Below, piece by piece: positions 33,570 to 45,045 of a stretch of DNA of 64,000 nt. The position numbers and the translations under genes were made by a program. The notes beneath the pieces were generated by a model, which saw nothing but the letters and a program-made list of their open reading frames with translations, was not told where the DNA came from and did not search any database. Each line of letters begins with the position of its first letter. Positions within the stretch are counted from its first letter, which is position 1. Source of the DNA: Rhytidiadelphus loreus (Eukaryota > Streptophyta > Bryopsida > Hypnales > Hylocomiaceae); contig OX344764.1 of NCBI GenBank assembly GCA_947034895.1, forward strand, positions 74,753,348-74,817,347, given 5' to 3'.

Positions 33570-34498
33570 TGCTATGCACAAGTAAACTCGATTGAATACC
33601 TTTGCGAATGTGCGCATGAGCATGAAGTATTTGGCGAGACTCCACCCTCGAAACTCAGTCTGAGACTACCGGTCGATGGACTGCGGCAATGTTTGCAGGT
33701 TAGGGTTTCTTCCTTGAGCTGAAAATTGATTCCCAGTCGGTTTGACAATGAGGTCAAGGCTCGGGCATTAGGTTCGGGGTCGGGCATTAGGGGCGGGTTT
33801 GGCCATAAAGATCGGGGTCATCCACAGGTTGAGGACTCACGCATAGGGTGCTTACTGGGCCATAGGGTCGGGATCCCTGCCATTTTGTCAGCAGTTGTTT
33901 ATAGTATCGGGAATCCAATATGGAATTTAAATTTGACATAAAGTAATAATCATTGGAATTCAATACGGAGAAAATTGTGAATTTCAAGTATAATGGCGTC
34001 TATCATTATAAGCATTCTACCACATATTCGTATGGTTCCTATATATTTTAGTTGTGAACGAAAGAAATATTTTTATATGATTTTAATCGATTTATCATTT
34101 TCTCGGTCGGTGCTAACAGGATTACATTATAAATATGGATAACACGGATTTCCTCTCCCAACAATACCTTTGGTATATATATCAAATTTAGTTATCAGCC
34201 GCTTTAAACTTTTTTATATGATGATTTTATTTCGAATTTACAAATGACTCCATGAGGTTCAAAGCAAGCATTTATGATTTTTGGGTAAGTACTGTATGGC
34301 AACCGACACCATAAAGTATATTCATATAGAATATTGAATAATATACTTCCATGTCTATTGCACAAGTTCCAGTTGTCAGCCCTCGTTATGCCGTTGAATA
34401 CATTTCTTGTTAGTTGAGTACCCATTGTCCATATGCATGCACTAAAGTTCAGTCCCCATTATCGGATCATTATAGCCAGCTTGTTGTTGATAGTGAGG
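33570..34498. promoter_or_regulatory. Divergent promoter region of the MULE (left half)
   Basis: Upstream of the ParB-MTase start. Before the hAT insertion it was continuous with 57547-58644, giving about 2 kb between two divergent genes. Contains short GGGTCGGGCATTAGG repeats (33764-33793). No clear TATA box was identified. Confidence 0.35.
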
Positions 34499-34506
34499 AG
34501 TATGAG
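34499..34506. repeat. Left 8-bp target-site duplication of the hAT element
   Basis: AGTATGAG, exactly repeated at 57539-57546. Eight base pairs is the diagnostic hAT length. Confidence 0.92.
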
Positions 34507-34640
34507 CAGGGTTGTTCGCTGCGACACCGCGACACCGCGACAGACAGACGTCGCGCGACGTCTAGAAGAGCCCGCGCGACGTCACGAAAAGTCAAATTTA
34601 CCTTTGACTTTACAGGAAATTACCCCCCTCCAGGTGGATG
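34507..34640. repeat. Left terminus of the hAT element
   Basis: TIR CAGGGTTG followed by GCGACACCGCGACACCGCGAC and ACGTCGCGCGACGTC palindromic blocks. The right terminus (57410-57538) has matching GACGTC/GTCGCG blocks and CAAGGTTG. Confidence 0.8.
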
Positions 34641-34674
34641 CCACATGGCATCCACTTGGCAAACTGGAGGGCGC

Positions 34675-35062
34675 GTACGGGTAGGAGAGTGCGGGTAGGG
34701 TCGACTGCGGGTCGACGAGGGCGACTGCGGGTGGGCGACTGCGGGTCGACGAGGGCGACTGCGGGTGGGCGACTGCGGGTCGACGAGGGCGACTGCGGGT
34801 GGGCGACTGCGGATTTCTGAGGAAGACCGCGGGTGGGCGACTACGGGTTTGGCAGGGAGACCGCGGGTTCAGGAAGTGTTCTTGGGTGGGCGACCGCGGG
34901 TGCGCAAAAGGTACCTAGACCCGGTGGTGGACCCGAAGTCGCCCAATTTGGACCCGCTGTCGCTCTCTCGAGACCCGCTGTCGCCCACGTCGGACCCGCA
35001 GTCGCTCTACCCAGACCCGCAGTCGCTGGATACGCAGTTGCCCTATCCGTACTCGCCCCCCT
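34675..35062. repeat. GCGACTGCGGGT motif cluster A
   Basis: At least a dozen copies. Up to about 34900 they read GGGCGACTGCGGGT, then they flip to ACCCGCAGTCGC/ACCCGCTGTCGCCC, forming an inverted array. It ends 180 bp before the start codon of the RING-type cargo gene. Confidence 0.9.
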
Positions 35063-35242
35063 AGACCGAAGTCACTCGCCCTATATAGCCAGTAGCCCAT
35101 CATCATGCTATCACCTTCATTTTCCATTGAGGCTTTCTGTCTTGCAACCTTTGTTGGTTGCATGCGTGACCCTTTTGGATAATATATATACTATTTTTTG
35201 CTATCATTTGGTTCTTAGAATTTTGCGACGTCCGCAAATCTC

Positions 35243-37756
35243 ATGGCAACTGGAGGTAGCAGTGATGGGTCCCTTCCGGGTTTTTCCACTGTACGCACTC
35301 CTGGTGCAATTAAGAAGGCTGCCAAAGACAAGACTAGAAAAAGGAGGGGTAACATTCACAAGAAGCGATGGCATGTGTTGAACAATGATAACCACCTAGC
35401 TTTCAAAGAGTGGAACGAGGAGCCAAAGCCTTGGAGTATGCAGGTGTGCGAAGACTACATTGAATGGTGTCACATCGGGAAGTTCTTTCCGGCATGGCGC
35501 CATCATCACAACCGACACAATAACAAGGCAAATTTGAAGTATTGTGAAAATCCAGCTTTCATACGAAGGTGTTTAGAATTGTGGCAGGTCCTCTACAAAA
35601 CCCCTTTTGTAGATAGGAATGAGGCCCCTTTGTTCATTGCTAAAGGTGCCTATGCTGAGGTTGCCTTGAACAAACAAGTTGACTGGACCACGATCAAAGA
35701 AAGTACCTACGTGGAGCGTCCAGAAGTTGGAATAATTCCAAGAGGGGTTCTCAAATTTCCGGAGGGTGGACTTGGGCCTTTTCGAAGTGATCCACAAAAC
35801 AAAGAAACTCAAGAGGTGGACACGGAAGAATCAGAAGAGGATAATGATTCAGATGGTACACGGATTCCTAAGCTTGTACGAGTGAAGGAACAGATTATCA
35901 CCCCCGTCCAAGTTCCAGTTCCAGTTCTAGTTCCAGTTCCAGATCCAAATGTTCAAGCCGCTTCATCATCGCGGGGAAAGAAGATGAAACATCCTGCCAA
36001 AGTGCGACGGTCCACCACGAAAATTAGATTGGCATCAACCTCAACCACAATTGCGACTCCAATCTTGCCACCACAAGACGCCAGCAACGTCTTCGACTTT
36101 GCTTTAAGTGACGACTCACCCGTATGTGCCACAAGTCACATTCCCATTCCACAGTCTGAATCTGATGTTGTTCACAATGCGATGACATTGGCAAAGGCTC
36201 TCGACCTCTTGAAGACCAAGGATGCACAAATTGCAACCTTAGAAGGTGATGTGAAGAAATGGCGGTCTACATGTGAACAAAAAAATGCTCTCATTTCTCA
36301 ACAATCCAAAGAATTACAAGGCCTTCGAGAAAAAGAGCGTCAGACTTTCACATTGTCGGACATGGACAAAACCTTTGTTGAGCAGGATCCACATCACTTG
36401 GACAAGCTTGTTGGGGACCTCACCAGCGATGTCATTCACCTTTCTCCCCCTGCCAAGCGTACGAAGCGTTCTTCAATTCTTCCAATGGCACCGCTTCCGT
36501 TCGTCTCAAGAGAATCTAGCAATCCGCACGTTGATGGTTTGCAAGGGACTCAGGATTCACTTTCGTTTCCTGCCATTCCACATCTACAATCATCAAAGGA
36601 ACTTGATTTGGCTGAGGAAAATAGAATGCTTCGAGAGAAGTTGGCAGTGTTGGCAGCGACATACTATCATTGGAAGGTCGCGTGCATTCTCTCCGTGGAT
36701 CGATCTCAACAAGTTGCGAAAGAGCTAGACAAAGTTTCGAAGAACTTTGTAGCAAATGCCCCTAAACGAGAGAATGGATTGACATCATGGGCATTGATGG
36801 AGGACATGTTTCCGGATAACATGTCCATGCTTGACGTGGCGGAAAAAAATGTCATAGACTGGGCACAAAATGGTTGGGACCATGGAAATCAGATGTCTAG
36901 TCACTTCAACAAAAAAGACCAAAGTCTATTGTGGCCAAAGCCAGCTCATTTCGTCTTGGATCATACCAAATGCCCCATATGTCTAGAACAATTTGGGCCA
37001 GAAGGAGGATGGGCACTTGGATCATGTACACATGTGTACCATCCTCAGTGTCTCATCACTCAATGTCTGATTAGACGACGATGTGTGATTTGTGCAGCAC
37101 CATTCCATGATCGCTTGTATACCATGTTCAACTTGATGACTTACATGCCACCTTCTTGGGAACACAATAGAGACACGACGGCAGAGCCACGATTTTGGGG
37201 ACGAGACTTGCTTTGGAGTTGGCGAGAAGGCCTACATGATCAAGAAATGGGAGCTGCTGCTTCACAATTAAATTGGGAAACGGACCCGCGTGAAATTCTA
37301 AGAGTGGCATTCAACCTTATGGGAAAAGGAGCTCACAATGCAGGGAAGAGGGCGTTTTTTTTTCAATGCCTTGGTGGATATTTTGATAAGACATCCCAAA
37401 CCTTTAAGTGGGGTGCTCATTGGGAAGGACACCATTGGAATTTTGAAGGTGAACAAGGGGCTAATCGTGATGAAAATGCCACTCCAGAAGACTTGAATAG
37501 TATGGCTTACCTCGACTCAACATACGGGCCTTATTATCAAAGCCAAGCACTCGATTATCTATTGGAGTTACACTCTCCGCAAACTAAAAGGACACTTGAA
37601 GCTCTCAAGAACTCCAATGTCTTGGAATCTATTTTAGAAGCAGATGGACCTGCTTCAAGGACTCGTGCTAAGAAGAAACTCGTTGTTGGAGAGTCCAATG
37701 ATTACGAACAAGGTGCAACGAGTGGTTCTCAGAACAATCCAATGGACTTGAACTAA
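35243..37756 (+). CDS. hAT cargo protein 1: WCHI-domain protein with RING-H2 finger
   Basis: 837 residues, intact, ATG at 35243. Residues about 25-155 hold the domain shared with two other cargo genes (KPWSMQVCEDYIEWCHIGKF, FPAWRHHHNRHNNKANLKYC, FIRRCLELWQVLY, VDWTTIKE). An acidic segment, a Pro/Val-rich linker and basic patches follow, then a coiled coil (about 315-360). At about 576-620 is a RING-H2 finger with CPIC, CTHVYHPQC and CVIC (C3H2C3 spacing), typical of E3 ubiquitin ligases. The C-terminal 200 residues (GRDLLWSWREGL, AHWEGHHWNFEGE) are unrecognised. A TATA-like CTATATAG lies at about 35081, with motif cluster A upstream. A plausible role is acting on host or element proteins through ubiquitin; this is inference. 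It could also bind DNA through the N-terminal domain. Confidence 0.85.
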   Translation: MATGGSSDGSLPGFSTVRTPGAIKKAAKDKTRKRRGNIHKKRWHVLNNDNHLAFKEWNEEPKPWSMQVCEDYIEWCHIGKFFPAWRHHHNRHNNKANLKYCENPAFIRRCLELWQVLYKTPFVDRNEAPLFIAKGAYAEVALNKQVDWTTIKESTYVERPEVGIIPRGVLKFPEGGLGPFRSDPQNKETQEVDTEESEEDNDSDGTRIPKLVRVKEQIITPVQVPVPVLVPVPDPNVQAASSSRGKKMKHPAKVRRSTTKIRLASTSTTIATPILPPQDASNVFDFALSDDSPVCATSHIPIPQSESDVVHNAMTLAKALDLLKTKDAQIATLEGDVKKWRSTCEQKNALISQQSKELQGLREKERQTFTLSDMDKTFVEQDPHHLDKLVGDLTSDVIHLSPPAKRTKRSSILPMAPLPFVSRESSNPHVDGLQGTQDSLSFPAIPHLQSSKELDLAEENRMLREKLAVLAATYYHWKVACILSVDRSQQVAKELDKVSKNFVANAPKRENGLTSWALMEDMFPDNMSMLDVAEKNVIDWAQNGWDHGNQMSSHFNKKDQSLLWPKPAHFVLDHTKCPICLEQFGPEGGWALGSCTHVYHPQCLITQCLIRRRCVICAAPFHDRLYTMFNLMTYMPPSWEHNRDTTAEPRFWGRDLLWSWREGLHDQEMGAAASQLNWETDPREILRVAFNLMGKGAHNAGKRAFFFQCLGGYFDKTSQTFKWGAHWEGHHWNFEGEQGANRDENATPEDLNSMAYLDSTYGPYYQSQALDYLLELHSPQTKRTLEALKNSNVLESILEADGPASRTRAKKKLVVGESNDYEQGATSGSQNNPMDLN

Positions 37757-39428
37757 ATATTTCTATGAGATACTTACTTCAACGGTGGTTCTAGTTAATC
37801 GTAGTAGTATACAAGATGTAAGGCCCATAGTATAAGGGCCATAGTATATCCATACTCGCACAATGTAGTACTCTAGCAAAAGTTAGGGTTAAGATGTTGG
37901 CTTCTAAAACTATACCGCCTTGGCTGTGTATTGTACTACTATGCTTATGGACAACAACCTTCTATTGCTTTGGTTTTGAAGGTTTGGGCATACTTATACA
38001 TTTGTAGCCTAAAATGTAATTGGTGAAATGCAAATACATTTGTTGTAATGCCTCACACAATGATTCCATACACGGTCCCCACAAAATTGCTATCTTCAAA
38101 TCTTTTAATGAATTTTTTCCTTTTGGATTTTTTTCTCATACAACATGTTTTTGTTTACATGGAAAAATTTGATTCATTCCATTCAGATTTTTTATGAGAA
38201 AGTTATGGACCATTTTGTTTGGCGGGCAACTTGAGTCTACAGCTTCTTCTTTTAAAAGTTGCTTGTAGGATTTGTTTCTCCAGGCAATTTCTACAATCTA
38301 AAAAAAAATTAGGTCCGGTCACATAGTTAACTTCACTTGATAGCACACTCTCACCATTTTCATTTCATTTTAGAGATATTCATTATTTAAATTTTACAAC
38401 TACATCTTACCTACTTCTACTCAACAATTTCTTAAAGTATCCAAAATTGTTTTTGAAAATTGTTTTTTTCCCACACATAACCATAGGATCTTACACCTTA
38501 CTAGTATGAGAATGTGTGGAAAAAATTTCAGAATTTTTCATCTTACAGATTGCAAGATATCCGCATTTAGAGTGAAAAAAACAATTTTTTCAGCACATTG
38601 CTGGACTACATTATTTGACTTTTAACATTTTTCACTTTAATTTCTTGCACTACAGAGTTTTGAGCTTTAAGCAAATATAGTGGAGAATTGAGTTGAGAGT
38701 CTAAATAAAAAAAAGGTTTTCAAAAAAACTTAATTTTCATTCTTAAAAAAATTGTAGAATAGAAGTACATATGAGATTGAATGAAAATCTATTTTCTTTC
38801 TAAGATAGAATTAAAATGCACTAATCCCCACAGTCAAATTGTTGTTGCAAGCAAACTAAACCATGTCAAACTTCTTTTCTTGAACAATTGCCAAAATTGC
38901 GTTCCTAAATTAATCTTACAAGGTATTTTTCCCACCAAAAGCTCTAATTGCCCAATAAACAAGATTGTCCATAACTTTCTCATAAAATATCCAAATGAAA
39001 TGAAAAAAAGCTTTCCGGATAGACAAAATTATAATCTATGAGGGAAAAAAACTTAGAAAAATAAATTCAAATGCTTGTCACATTTTTTTGCTGCCCATTC
39101 TCCCCTGCTTTGGAGTTTGGACTATATGGGCATAACTTTTGTTCCCGGGCACCGATTGGAAAAAAGGTTATATTACCACAAAGGTAATCGTTTTTTCTAT
39201 CTTCAAATAAAGTTTCAAAAATTCAGTCCCAAATTTCAGCCCGTAGGTACCATCTCTGACATCCATTCTTGCAAAGACACCAAATTCATAGCCCTCGTAT
39301 TCAAAATATAATAAAAACATATGTACATTTCAAAAACAAAGGTGTGAATTTCTTTATTCCACAAAACCTTTGGAAAATCAAAAATTGGAAGGCCAAATTG
39401 TTTTTTTCTACCACACTAGATCCAACCA
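37757..39428. other. hAT interior between two convergent genes, no gene
   Basis: AT-rich DNA after the RING-type gene and before the convergent second cargo gene. It holds an inverted repeat (see fold-back entry); otherwise nothing is recognised. Confidence 0.5.
38110..39060. repeat. Fold-back element with dispersed-repeat core
   Basis: The arms at about 38110-38240 and 38945-39060 are inverted copies, best seen as CATAACTTTCTCATAAA near 38975 and its complement near 38200. The interior 38350-38830 matches 17990-18460. It fits an AT-rich fold-back or MITE-like element inserted in the hAT. Confidence 0.5.
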
Positions 39429-40919
39429 CTAAGCATTTTTTTCACTATTCACAAAGTCACTTTCTTTGGGCTCCGGTCTCATTCTTTGAAGTTCCACACG
39501 GGTGGCACCTATGCCTTCATAGGCCCACTTGCGCCATTCCTTAAAATAAAGGATGTGGCCCTCCAAGTCCAATATGCCCTCGTGCAACAACTCTTGTTTT
39601 TTCTCCAGTAGCTTCACCAAATAAAAAAGCGTTGCTCTTTCTTCTGTATTGCTACCATAATCCGGAGCTAAAGCCAAGATGCCCTCTTTTTTGGCTTCTT
39701 TTAAGGCATCATCATAATATTCCATCTCTAGCTCACGTATTTGAAGATTCAAGCTTCTCCTTTCGCTTTGATGGGACCATTTATCACGTTGCAAAAGATC
39801 AAGTTTATTTTGAAGCACCGCTAAATCATCGGAAATGTGTGCTCGCCCGTCTTCGATCTTCTTGAAATAATTTACTCTACTTTTGTTTAACTTAGAGTAA
39901 ATCTTCTCATTTTCAGCAATGGCGTTTTCAGTCGCCTCTAACTCCTTCTTCAACCCATCCACAACAGTTGGATTCACTGGAAGATGTTGTACCTTCTCTT
40001 TCAAATTCATAAGATCCGCTACTGTTGAAGTCAAAGCTGCTCGTGCACTTTCGATCTTAGTGCCCAACATCTCCAAATTGTCTTCCGAATCATTGTCACT
40101 GCTTCCGCTAGACCCAATGTCTGCACCAAAACGGTCCACATTGATCGGTACATGAACATCTAAGCTTTGTTTTTTAATCTTGGACAATGATTGCGGCTCC
40201 TCCAGCTTCCTCTTTCCCTTCTTGTCAACTTGAACGTCTTCAGCCGCCTCTTGTTTTTCTTTGCCAATGTCTTCGTCGTCACTCTCAAAAGAATATCCAT
40301 CGTATTCGTGAGTGTGCTCATCTGAGCTAGAAGTTGAAGACCATTGAACTTGGTCATCACCAACAGCCAACTTGCCAGGCTTTGCCTCTAAAAGCTTCTG
40401 ATTTGCTTGAAGAAGTCCTTCTTCATCCAGCACTATCGGTCTGTCCGGGTGGTCACCGATAGGAAGCTCCTTCAAGGTTGTCCAATCTACCTTTTTCTTC
40501 AATTGAACTTCAACGTACACCATTTGCACAAGATAGAAAGAGAAGTTGTCATTTCGATAAGGCTGGGACTCCAAATAGAGTTGCTGCCATACCTCCAAAC
40601 ACCTTCGCTGGAAGACAACACTCTTGCAGTAATCCAAATTTGCCTTATTAGACTTCACGTGCAAAGGGTGTCGCCAAAACGGGAACAACTTGTTGATGTG
40701 GCACCAATCCACATATTTGTTTACAGTTTCATATGTCCAAGGCTCTGGTTCTACTTCCCATCCCAAAAAGGCCTTCATCTTTGGATGCAACAAGATGGGT
40801 ACACACTTCTTGCGAGGTTTGCCGCTCCTTTTACGATCCTTGTCACGAACCGCCTTTTTGTTGAGCCGAAGTCGGTATCTTGACATACCGTGTGGCGGTT
40901 GAGAGTCCTCGCCCTCCAT
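39429..40919 (-). CDS. hAT cargo protein 2: WCHI-domain coiled-coil protein
   Basis: 496 residues, intact; the ATG at 40919 is preferred over an upstream GTG. The basic N-terminus (RLNKKAVRDKDRKRSGKPRKK) leads into the shared domain (PEPWTYETVNKYVDWCHINK, LFPFWRHPLHVKSNKANLDYC, FQRRCLEVWQQLY, VDWTTLKE). An acidic Ser/Asp/Glu stretch (about 205-235) and a long coiled coil to the C-terminus (ELEATENAIAENEKIYSKLN, LQNKLDLLQRD) follow. No enzyme motif is present. Upstream lie an inverted telo-box pair (40961-40986), the shared ~70-bp module (41121-41188) and motif cluster B. The coiled coil suggests self-association or pairing with the other two WCHI proteins; function unknown. Confidence 0.85.
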   Translation of the reverse strand: MEGEDSQPPHGMSRYRLRLNKKAVRDKDRKRSGKPRKKCVPILLHPKMKAFLGWEVEPEPWTYETVNKYVDWCHINKLFPFWRHPLHVKSNKANLDYCKSVVFQRRCLEVWQQLYLESQPYRNDNFSFYLVQMVYVEVQLKKKVDWTTLKELPIGDHPDRPIVLDEEGLLQANQKLLEAKPGKLAVGDDQVQWSSTSSSDEHTHEYDGYSFESDDEDIGKEKQEAAEDVQVDKKGKRKLEEPQSLSKIKKQSLDVHVPINVDRFGADIGSSGSSDNDSEDNLEMLGTKIESARAALTSTVADLMNLKEKVQHLPVNPTVVDGLKKELEATENAIAENEKIYSKLNKSRVNYFKKIEDGRAHISDDLAVLQNKLDLLQRDKWSHQSERRSLNLQIRELEMEYYDDALKEAKKEGILALAPDYGSNTEERATLFYLVKLLEKKQELLHEGILDLEGHILYFKEWRKWAYEGIGATRVELQRMRPEPKESDFVNSEKNA

Positions 40920-41200
40920 AACGATCACTTCGTCTCAAAAGTAGCCAACTAAGTACTATGCGGTTTAGGGTTGCAAGCCTAAACCGTAGGTGTAAAAAAT
41001 GCTAAACGTAATCCTATCACATTTAACATTTACAAAAATACAATGTTCTCGTGAAACACCCTATGTCATCCAAGCGTGAATAAAATGAGCTGTGCAAAGG
41101 GACAAAAATCCCCCCCCACAACTCAAACCCCTAGCTTCTGTGCACGCATTCAGCCACATCAGCAGGTGAAAGACAGTGCGCAGAATGCCAGGGAAAATTT
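40920..41200 (-). promoter_or_regulatory. Shared cargo-gene promoter module (cargo gene 2)
   Basis: The module, read on the minus strand, contains GCGCACTGTCTTTCACCT, GTGGCTGAATGCGTGC and GCTAGGGGTTTGAGTT. Near-identical blocks precede the kinase-like gene and cargo gene 3, and a weaker one lies at 47.3 kb. Closer to the ATG is CGGTTTAGG...CCTAAACCG, two telo-box-like arms with a 9-bp perfect inverted repeat. Confidence 0.7.
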
Positions 41201-41204
41201 AATG

Positions 41205-41695
41205 GCGACTGCGGGTGGAGGAGAACATTGATGTACCCGAGGTCGCCCCTGGGGCGCGTGCGGGTCCTGAAGTGGGGCGAGTGCGGGTCAGCCCAGTGCT
41301 CCAGGGCGACCGCGGGTCCGGAAGTGGGGCGACTACGGGTCAGCCCAGTGCTCCAGGGCGACCGCGGGTCCGGAAGTGGGGCGACTGCGGGTCAGCGCAA
41401 GTGCTCCAGGGCGACCACGGGTCCTAGAGTGGGGCGACTACGGGTCTGGACAGGTGCTCCAACGCAACCGCGGGTCGAAGGAGCCCGGGCGAGTGGACGA
41501 CCGCAGGTCCAGGGCGACTTCGGGTCCAAGGCGACTTCGGGTCCAGGGCGACTGCGGGTCCTAGGCGACCGCGGGTCCAGGACGACCACGGGTCCACTTT
41601 GCGAAGGCGACCGCGGGTCCTGGGCGACAGCGGGTCCTGGACTCCTGGGCGACAACGGGTCCTGGGCGACCTCGAGTCCCAGGTGACCGCGGGTC
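41205..41695. repeat. GCGACTGCGGGT motif cluster B
   Basis: More than 20 copies of GGGCGACTGCGGGTCC and variants (GACCGCGGGT, GACTACGGGT, GACTTCGGGT), all in one orientation. Includes a tandem block of about 57 bp around 41285-41400. Confidence 0.9.
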
Positions 41696-43452
41696 CATTT
41701 ATTAATGCATGGACTTTTCTTTTCTTTCTTAGTACATGTTTATAGATTGTGATATTTTTTTCCATTTTTCCTTGCGCTGGGAAAGTGGCGATACTAAATG
41801 TTACGGAGGGGCTCCAAGCTTCAACATTCATCCACGTACTGGATAGAAAATGTGATACTAAGTATCTAAAATTCTATTTTCATTTACATTGTGGCGATTT
41901 CATCGAAGACTTTTCTAGAAGTTGAAGTTTTTCTAGCAATTTCATCCAAAATTTTCCTAAAAAATTCCTATAGCTTATAGCTAGCCTAAATTTTTTGTTG
42001 CTTTTGAGCACCAAATCTCAAGGGAAAAAAAAAGGATTGTGAGCTCAATCCCATTTGTGTTGCAAAATTTATGGAATACTAGTTTATACTTTATACTATA
42101 TTTGGGGAGCCATTAGGGTTGAGGTCGGTTGTGGTACAAATGGATTCCTTATTGATTATCTGAACAAAAGTTAAATCTTTGCAATTGTTTTAGAAGAAGT
42201 TCTTGTTAACTAATTTTTTTCTTATTAATTAATTTCATTGTTAATTCTTAATTTTATTGTAAATGACTTATTTCATTGTTAATGACTAATTTTATTGTTA
42301 ATAACTAATTCAATTGTTAATAACCAATGTTATGATTATTAACCATTGCAATTGTAACAATAATATCTTTGTAATTGTTTTGACATGAGATGTTCATTAT
42401 GTATTTTTGGATGTAGACTCAAATTACATACTATGTTACACACACTAATTTTGGTAAATTACATGCCTAATAACTAAATTTCTTGTACGGACACAAATCT
42501 ATAAATGAAAGTCATTGTTGGACTTATATCATACTCCAACCATCTATGAAAGAATGTGTGTTTTTATCAATTTGGATGACATATACCAAAAAAAAGAATA
42601 TGGTAGGAAAACATTATGCTACTAGGAATAATATATATGGTAAAACCAGATTTACATTTATTATTGAATTCATCCAAGTTTTCTCAAATTGCGTGTTTAA
42701 TAAATGACAAAGATTATGGCTACATATCTTTTTTGCAATATCCACTCTTGTTTCATTGTCTCAAAAAAAAAAAGGGGTCGCAAGAAGTCAATGAACTTCC
42801 TTTTTCCAAATAAAATAAATAGGAAGAGAGCGAAAAAGGTTAAATAAATAAATAAAAACATCTCTCATCTATTTTGAAATAGGTAAAGTACGAATAAAAA
42901 GGAAAAGTCTAAAAAAGTCTAAAATGTATGTTTCCTATATTTGAATTAGAATAAATAGGAAAAAAAAACCAACTTGCTTTTATTTTTGGAAATAGAAAAA
43001 ATAATAAGAGAATGTAAATGATGTATGACTTACATTTTTTTAGGGATTGAAAAAACAACTATTTGAATTCAATGACCATGAAAGTAAAACTCCTTTCAAG
43101 TGCATACTAGCACATTTTATTCAAGAAATAATACAAGTCTTCAACATCAATTACCAACTAATTTATTTTCATTTTCTTATTTTCCTTGCGTCCATTATAT
43201 ACTACGGAATCAAAAAGGACCAAGAACATTTGAATTCAAAAGTTGTTATATTTTGCATAACAATGTGTAAAAGGCCATATTCAATATATACAATTTGACA
43301 AATAGCCCATTGAGTAATTGTTTTTCTAAAGACAAGGCGCGTAGCATAAAATTCCTTCATATATTATAGGAAAATATTACAAAGTAAGCAACACATAATT
43401 GGCCACCAAGCTCATTGCTTGCACCACTAAACTCTTGCTCTAGACTATCCTA
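41696..43452. other. hAT interior, AT-rich, no gene
   Basis: No supported gene. A loose TTATTGTTAATGACTAATT tandem repeat lies at about 42215-42340. Confidence 0.5.
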
Positions 43453-45045
43453 TTACAAAGGTGAATCTCGGAACACCAATTCGGAGGGCATCATGGACCA
43501 TGGTGGAGACATAAGGGAATTTGTGATCTCTATACACGTTGGTCTCTTCTTTGGGTCAGTGTTCACGAGTTCACGCAACTTCATTCCAAAGTACATTGAT
43601 CCCTCGCGGTTCTTGAACAAATCCTTGTCTCAATCGTCCATATCACCAATTCTCATCCATTCGGTCAACTTCCCAATAGAATACGAGTCTGACTGTTGCG
43701 TATATTTATACCGTTGTTGCATGATCGATATGCTTGTATTGGAATTTGGAGGTCCATATGCATAAAACAACTCCGGGGCAACCCACCAACGACCTTCTCG
43801 GTATTGATCCCTCTCGGCCTCAGATGGCTTTCCAAAATGTGAAGGCGCGTTTTCGTCAAAACGACTTGATATTCCAAAATCACAAATTCCAATGTTGATT
43901 ATGTCGTTTGAATAATCCGGAAAATGCAACATGATGTTCATGGGAGACAAGTCATTGTGTAGCACGCGGCACTTGTGCATGAGATTTGTCACATATACTA
44001 AAGCCCATGCCAACTTTGCCTTGTGCCTTCGGAAGAGACCAAGTTCTTTTTGTTTCTCTTCAGGAAGTCTTGTGGCTTTTTGCATTTCATGCCAGTCAAT
44101 GGTTGGTGATACAGAACGATCTAAATGCCTCAACTCATTCAAATGGCCCCCATTCCACCACAAAGTGTACGCTTCATTCGTGCGAGAATGAATGGCAAAA
44201 AACTTAATGATGCCAGGGTGGTTCAAGGGGCATGCAAGGGCCTCCATGGATCGTTGCGCTCTCCCCTCGCGCGGGTTTATTGCCTTGGATACTTTCTCAG
44301 CAAAAGCGATGTAGCTTGGAATTGTATCCATTCCTTCAATGCGTACCTTATGCACTTTTGCATACCCCCCTTCATGTTCAAAAGCACTAAGGGGCACCAC
44401 TTTCGCCGTATCGGGGATCCACGTGATACACAATCCACCATCTCGTGCAAATGCTGCCTGCACCGCTGCATTTTTCCACTTAAAACCCCTTGCCGAGCCT
44501 CTTGCCAATTTCTTCACTGCGCTGGACCACCACTCCATTTTTTGGCGGAATGCCTTGATGTCTTCTGATTCCTCTACTATCGGAAGAAACGGTCGATGTT
44601 CCTCCATCAATTTCTTGGTATTGACCATCACCGCTTTCAATGTGTTATCAAGCCATTCAAATAGTCTCGAAGAATATGTCAAGTCAATGTCTGCGAAATC
44701 ATCGGATCCCTTTAGCTTGGTTAAAATCCGTGCTTGTAAATCGTTTGGCAAGGCCACACTACCAGTTGTAGGACACCTCAAATAGCTTGCCTCCAAGAAT
44801 TGTACACTTTTCCCTGCGTACCACTGGAGACACGTTTCGTATGCATATCGGGTATAACTCGGGGGAGGATAGTTGGAGTCCTTGTCATGTGCTGACTTCT
44901 GCTTCTTGCCCTTCCGTCGCTCTTGACTCCCTCCTTCTTCGTTTTCATTTACAGCTATCGGAACCTCGAAAAAAATTGGATCATCGAGGTCCAGATCCCA
45001 TAAAGACTTTCTCTTTGTAGTGTTGCCTTCATGTGGAAAAGCCAT
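43453..45045 (-). pseudogene. hAT cargo: protein-kinase-like protein with one nonsense codon
   Basis: ATG at 45045. About 470 codons lead to a TGA at 43630-43632; the same frame then stays open for 58 more codons to a TAA at 43453, and that tail contains the expected kinase C-lobe motif (NTDPKKRP). Kinase landmarks in order: a glycine-loop-like EGGYAKVHKV, AFAEK in place of VAIK, NHPGIIKF, LHNDLSPMNIML (HRDLKPxN with HND-LS), ICDFGIS, VAPEL and SDSYSIGKL. Catalytic Asp, Asn and DFG Asp are kept, so an active or nucleotide-binding kinase is plausible for the undamaged form. The N-terminal 200 residues are basic then unrecognised. The shared promoter module (45117-45180) and motif cluster C lie upstream. 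The premature stop removes the last C-lobe helices. Confidence 0.75.
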
